Shown here piece after piece: positions 60,049-64,000 of a DNA stretch of 64,000 bases (positions are counted from its first letter, which is position 1; the number at the start of each line of letters is the position of its first letter). A program made the position numbers and the translations under genes. The stretch is from Paenibacillus polymyxa (GTDB lineage: Bacteria; Bacillota; Bacilli; Paenibacillales; Paenibacillaceae), in assembly GCF_015710975.1 (NCBI RefSeq), contig NZ_CP049783.1:1788501-1852500 (forward strand), given 5' to 3'. The notes beneath the pieces were generated by a model that saw only the letters and a program-made list of their open reading frames with translations, did no database searches and was not told the DNA's origin.

Positions 60049-60234
60049 TTATGCATTTTTCTGAACCCAAATTTGCTTTAGTTGATCAATAAAAAAATGA
60101 TATTTGGCGTCAGTTGCATCCGTGTGCACCATTTCGGCTTCACACGCATCACAGATAAACTCGGAAACGATAAAAATGCCTTCATGTTTGTGTTGTCCGC
60201 ATATGATGCAGCGGTGGTCACCTTGATCATGCAT
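60049..60234 (-). CDS. gin: anti-sigma factor Gin (CsfB)
   Basis: Inhibits sigma-G (and sigma-E) at the wrong time or place during sporulation in Bacillus. 61 residues from ATG 60234 (MHDQGDHRCIICGQHKHEGI), seven bases after GGTGG; an ATG two codons earlier is too close to the site. CxxC pairs CIIC and CDAC form a zinc fold. Next to the yaaO-like gene. Confidence 0.92.
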   Translation of the reverse strand: MHDQGDHRCIICGQHKHEGIFIVSEFICDACEAEMVHTDATDAKYHFFIDQLKQIWVQKNA

Positions 60235-60240
60235 ATCCAT

Positions 60241-60634
60241 CCCACCTTGTTTCTTTTACTATTAGTATGGGTCACTTTCTAGTATTTTAAACCTTTTCAT
60301 GGCCCAATTCGACGATATACTCTATATATATTCCCCTTGGGCTATTATGGTGTTTGTACCCCGTATGTTTAAAAAAACAGCCGCATATGCCGATATAATA
60401 AGAAAAGCTTCTATGTATGGATGCCCTTTCATTGGAGCCTTTGCACACTTCATCAGTGAGAGCTTTTCCTGTAATTATAGAATAGGTTAGCTAACGCTAG
60501 ATGTCCTTGCTCTATACTATTACAAAAAAATAATTGATGCTTATTAAAGCCGCATGAGCGAAGTACCGTCCCTTTTTCCGGCTGTGGACGGGAAGCCACT
60601 TGTGATGCAGTAGATTAATGAAAGGACTGTTCGC
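60241..60634. other. divergent intergenic region between gin and the membrane gene
   Basis: No gene supported. On the minus strand GCATA (60386-60390) and CATACGG (60361-60367), 18 bases apart, weakly resemble a sigma-G/F promoter for gin. A 63-codon open frame at 60299-60490 on the plus strand has no ribosome site and looks accidental. Confidence 0.35.
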
Positions 60635-61162
60635 ATGACAGAGGAAACCGGAACCAAAGCTACCTACTATCACTACAAGCTCATCAAAAAAATCAATATA
60701 CCACGTCAGCTGATATGGAGTCACCTCACACTGCCTGTTATTATGCTTCTCTTTCTGCTTCTAGCCTTCTCCTGGACTAGTGTATTTTTGTTTGCTCTTG
60801 CCCTTTTCCTAACCTTATGGGTACACTTCGTAATCTCGCGATCTGTCCTATACATAGGTGGTGGGACAGCCTTCCGCAAACGCTGGGCGTTCCATCGCAG
60901 GTTGCCTTGGCTAGGCTATATGACAGACCAATACATAGGCTATAGGATTTTTCGTCGTGTGCACATACATACACTCTGGATTGGTATCTGCTTTTCAGCC
61001 GTATTCATTCTCTGGTCTCCGCCAGCCTTTACCGTATCCTTACTCTTCTGGCACCTATGGCTCATTGCACCGCGTTTATACGTCTTGAGTCGGCTTATAG
61101 GCGAAAGAAAAGACGGCATGTTGAAGTTCACCGATGAAGAAGCCTCCTACTATCAACAGTAA
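60635..61162 (+). CDS. hypothetical integral membrane protein
   Basis: 175 residues, unrecognised. Polar start (MTEETGTKATYYHYKLIKKI), then about three to four hydrophobic stretches: 32-50, 50-66, 110-128 and 127-145 with many aromatic residues; the middle is basic (FRKRWAFHRRLPW). An AAAGGA site lies 10 bases upstream, and the plus-strand terminator follows about 75 bases beyond. It lies opposite gin and toward the lipoprotein gene. Likely real, role unknown. Confidence 0.7.
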   Translation: MTEETGTKATYYHYKLIKKINIPRQLIWSHLTLPVIMLLFLLLAFSWTSVFLFALALFLTLWVHFVISRSVLYIGGGTAFRKRWAFHRRLPWLGYMTDQYIGYRIFRRVHIHTLWIGICFSAVFILWSPPAFTVSLLFWHLWLIAPRLYVLSRLIGERKDGMLKFTDEEASYYQQ

Positions 61163-61230
61163 ATCAATTCACTTCCCATCTGTACAGATCGAAACTTCAA
61201 TTAATACATCCCCAACGCTTCAGCCTTAAA

Positions 61231-61272
61231 ACAATAAAAAAGAGCAACCCGGGTCGGGTTGCTCTTTTTTTT
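61231..61272 (+). terminator. rho-independent terminator after the membrane gene
   Basis: AGAGCAACCCG/CGGGTTGCTCT with a T8 run; works on both strands and could also end the lipoprotein transcript. Confidence 0.95.
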
Positions 61273-61534
61273 ATAATTTAACAATTATATTCCCTTAGTT
61301 CTCTCATTAAATAACTTTACCCACATAGGATTTACCCACATTATCTATGTCATAAAAGTAGTAAACCGATCTATACAGAAATATACAAAAGGAAGCCACT
61401 TTCTACACAACGGCAGTTTCAAGTGCTTCCCCATCTCATCATTCATCATTATACGCTCAGCAACCAATACGCTATGAGTTAATTATGACCTTACAATACA
61501 TCCTTTGTTGCATACTTGAGTGAAAATCGCACTC
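61273..61534. other. intergenic stretch without recognised gene
   Basis: No gene, RNA or repeat seen between the terminator and the lipoprotein stop codon. Confidence 0.45.
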
Positions 61535-61954
61535 TTAATTAAGGTCTACACTTTTACTCTTCACAGTAGCTTTTCTGTCTTTTGGAACCAATACGGTAAA
61601 AGAACCATCATGCACAGACAAATGCACCATGTGTTTATTTTTCTGGAACACCTTTTGATTCGAGGTAGATAAATTCGGTTCCTCAGTCCAGCCCCAGGCT
61701 GCAATCTCCTCCAGATAAGGAGCAGGTAGGCTATCGCTTTCCTTCAACGCTGGCAGTGCATAGCGTACATAGTCCATGTCCGAATTGCTACTGGCCCGAT
61801 CAGTTTTACTAGCTTCTTTGGGAACTGGAAACGTCTTCTCGTTAGCAGCACCCTCAAACGATGTCCAAGAAGGCTCCTCTTCCACGCACCCGGTAAGAAT
61901 CGCGACAGCGACACTGAATAGCACCAATAGAGCAAGCCATTTATTTCGCCGCAT
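61535..61954 (-). CDS. hypothetical lipoprotein
   Basis: 139 residues, unrecognised. Signal peptide with lipobox LTGC (lipidated C23) after MRRNKWLALLVLFSVAVAI. The rest is charged and soluble, with no conserved domain seen. A candidate promoter with a palindrome lies upstream. Located between the rRNA operon terminator and a plus-strand membrane gene. Confidence 0.75.
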   Translation of the reverse strand: MRRNKWLALLVLFSVAVAILTGCVEEEPSWTSFEGAANEKTFPVPKEASKTDRASSNSDMDYVRYALPALKESDSLPAPYLEEIAAWGWTEEPNLSTSNQKVFQKNKHMVHLSVHDGSFTVLVPKDRKATVKSKSVDLN

Positions 61955-62057
61955 GATCTTCCCTCCTTACCAGCCTGATTGACTATACAAAATCCTATAA
62001 TGGAGTTTGCATAATTCTGCAATATAGCAGCGTATGTGTATGGGATTCAATACCTAT

Positions 62058-62100
62058 ATTATACAGGGTTTGCTCTTACATTCCGTAACAAAAATGTTAC
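62058..62100 (-). promoter_or_regulatory. candidate promoter/operator of the lipoprotein gene
   Basis: Minus strand -10 TATAAT (62058-62063); the -35 region is weak but holds an inverted repeat GTAAC-N6-GTTAC (62085-62089 with 62096-62100), an operator-like arrangement. Confidence 0.4.
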
Positions 62101-62139
62101 CTTCCTTTTGTAAGGATATTTCTAAATTACATCTATATG

Positions 62140-62185
62140 CAAAAAAGAGGACCATAATCTCAATAAGATCATGGTCCTCTTTACT
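62140..62185 (-). terminator. rRNA operon terminator
   Basis: AAAGAGGACCATGATCT pairs with AGATTATGGTCCTCTTT and is followed by TTTTTTGC on the minus strand. Confidence 0.95.
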
Positions 62186-62196
62186 TGTTACTTGTT

Positions 62197-62313
62197 GCTT
62201 GGCAACGTCCTACTCTCCCAGGACCCTGCGGTCCAAGTACCATCGGCGCTGGAGGGCTTAACGGTCGTGTTCGGGATGGGTACGTGTGGAACCCCTCCGC
62301 TATCGCCACCAAA
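62197..62313 (-). rRNA. rrf: 5S ribosomal RNA
   Basis: 117 nt on the minus strand, from TTTGGTGGCGATAGC to GTTGCCAAGC, with the central CCCATCCCGAACACG. It follows the 23S gene by about 145 bases and precedes the operon terminator. Confidence 0.95.
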
Positions 62314-62458
62314 CATGAATTTGCCTCGCAAATTCTTTTCAGGAATCAGCATCGCCAAATGCTGTGTGTTAGCTCGTCTCATATAAGCTACTCGAACTTA
62401 TACGATGTGATGCTTACACCCTGAAAACTGGATCCGAAACTCATTGCGTCTTATCTTT

Positions 62459-64000
<1,542 letters not shown>

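Noticed and set aside
60299..60490. 63-codon plus-strand frame
   Set aside because: No ribosome site, no recognisable features; lies in the gin promoter region.

Overview
The window comes from the chromosome of a spore-forming Gram-positive bacterium, most likely Paenibacillus (P. polymyxa-like). Gene order follows the Bacillus subtilis origin-proximal block from yaaO/tmk to lysS, and the sporulation set (spoIIE, spoVT, spoVB, spoVG, yabG, sspF, yabP, yabQ, fin, gin) fixes the lifestyle. Departures from the B. subtilis order point away from Bacillus: nadB-nadC sit between ftsH and coaX, an HD phosphohydrolase gene takes the place of metS, no ctc lies between prs and pth, and AbrB has a CxxC/CxxC tail. 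Species assignment is inference.

Nearly all genes are on the minus strand, so transcription runs from right to left. From the right end: the 3' half of a 23S rRNA, a 5S rRNA and the rrn terminator (62140-64000); a lipoprotein gene, a plus-strand membrane protein gene and gin (60-62 kb); yaaO-like decarboxylase, tmk, darA, yaaR, holB, ricT, yabA, a NPPY methyltransferase and rsmI (52-60 kb); plus-strand abrB facing a minus-strand HD gene across a region with several Spo0A boxes (51.5-52.1 kb); tatD, then yabE preceded by a cyclic-di-AMP (ydaO/yuaA) riboswitch (47.5-50 kb); rnmV, rsmA, yabG, veg, sspF, ispE, purR, spoVG, glmU, prs (39-47 kb); a small plus-strand orphan gene; pth, fin, mfd, prsA, spoVT, spoVB, mazG, hup, rqcP, yabP, yabQ, divIC (26.5-38.6 kb); an S1-domain gene, spoIIE, a VWA protein, a kinase, tilS, hpt, ftsH (17-26 kb); nadB, nadC, coaX, hslO, a PpiC foldase, cysK (10-16.6 kb); the folate operon pabB-pabA-pabC-folP-folB-folK-yazB-dusB (3.7-9.9 kb); greA, lysS and a truncated Ktr/Trk potassium channel gene at the left edge.

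Functionally this is a housekeeping and sporulation region: folate, NAD, CoA, PRPP and isoprenoid precursors, ribosome and tRNA maturation, replication accessory factors, and cell-wall and spore morphogenesis. Many intergenic regions carry clear rho-independent terminators and several carry sigma-A, sigma-H or sigma-G type promoters. I found no phage, IS element, CRISPR array or defence island.

The most notable observations are the c-di-AMP riboswitch ahead of yabE in a window that also encodes the c-di-AMP receptor DarA, the Spo0A-box cluster upstream of abrB, three single-base deletions that break greA, mazG and prsA (sequencing error or real lesions), and an unrecognised 66-residue plus-strand gene with its own terminator between prs and pth. 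I did not find a convincing new biological system.
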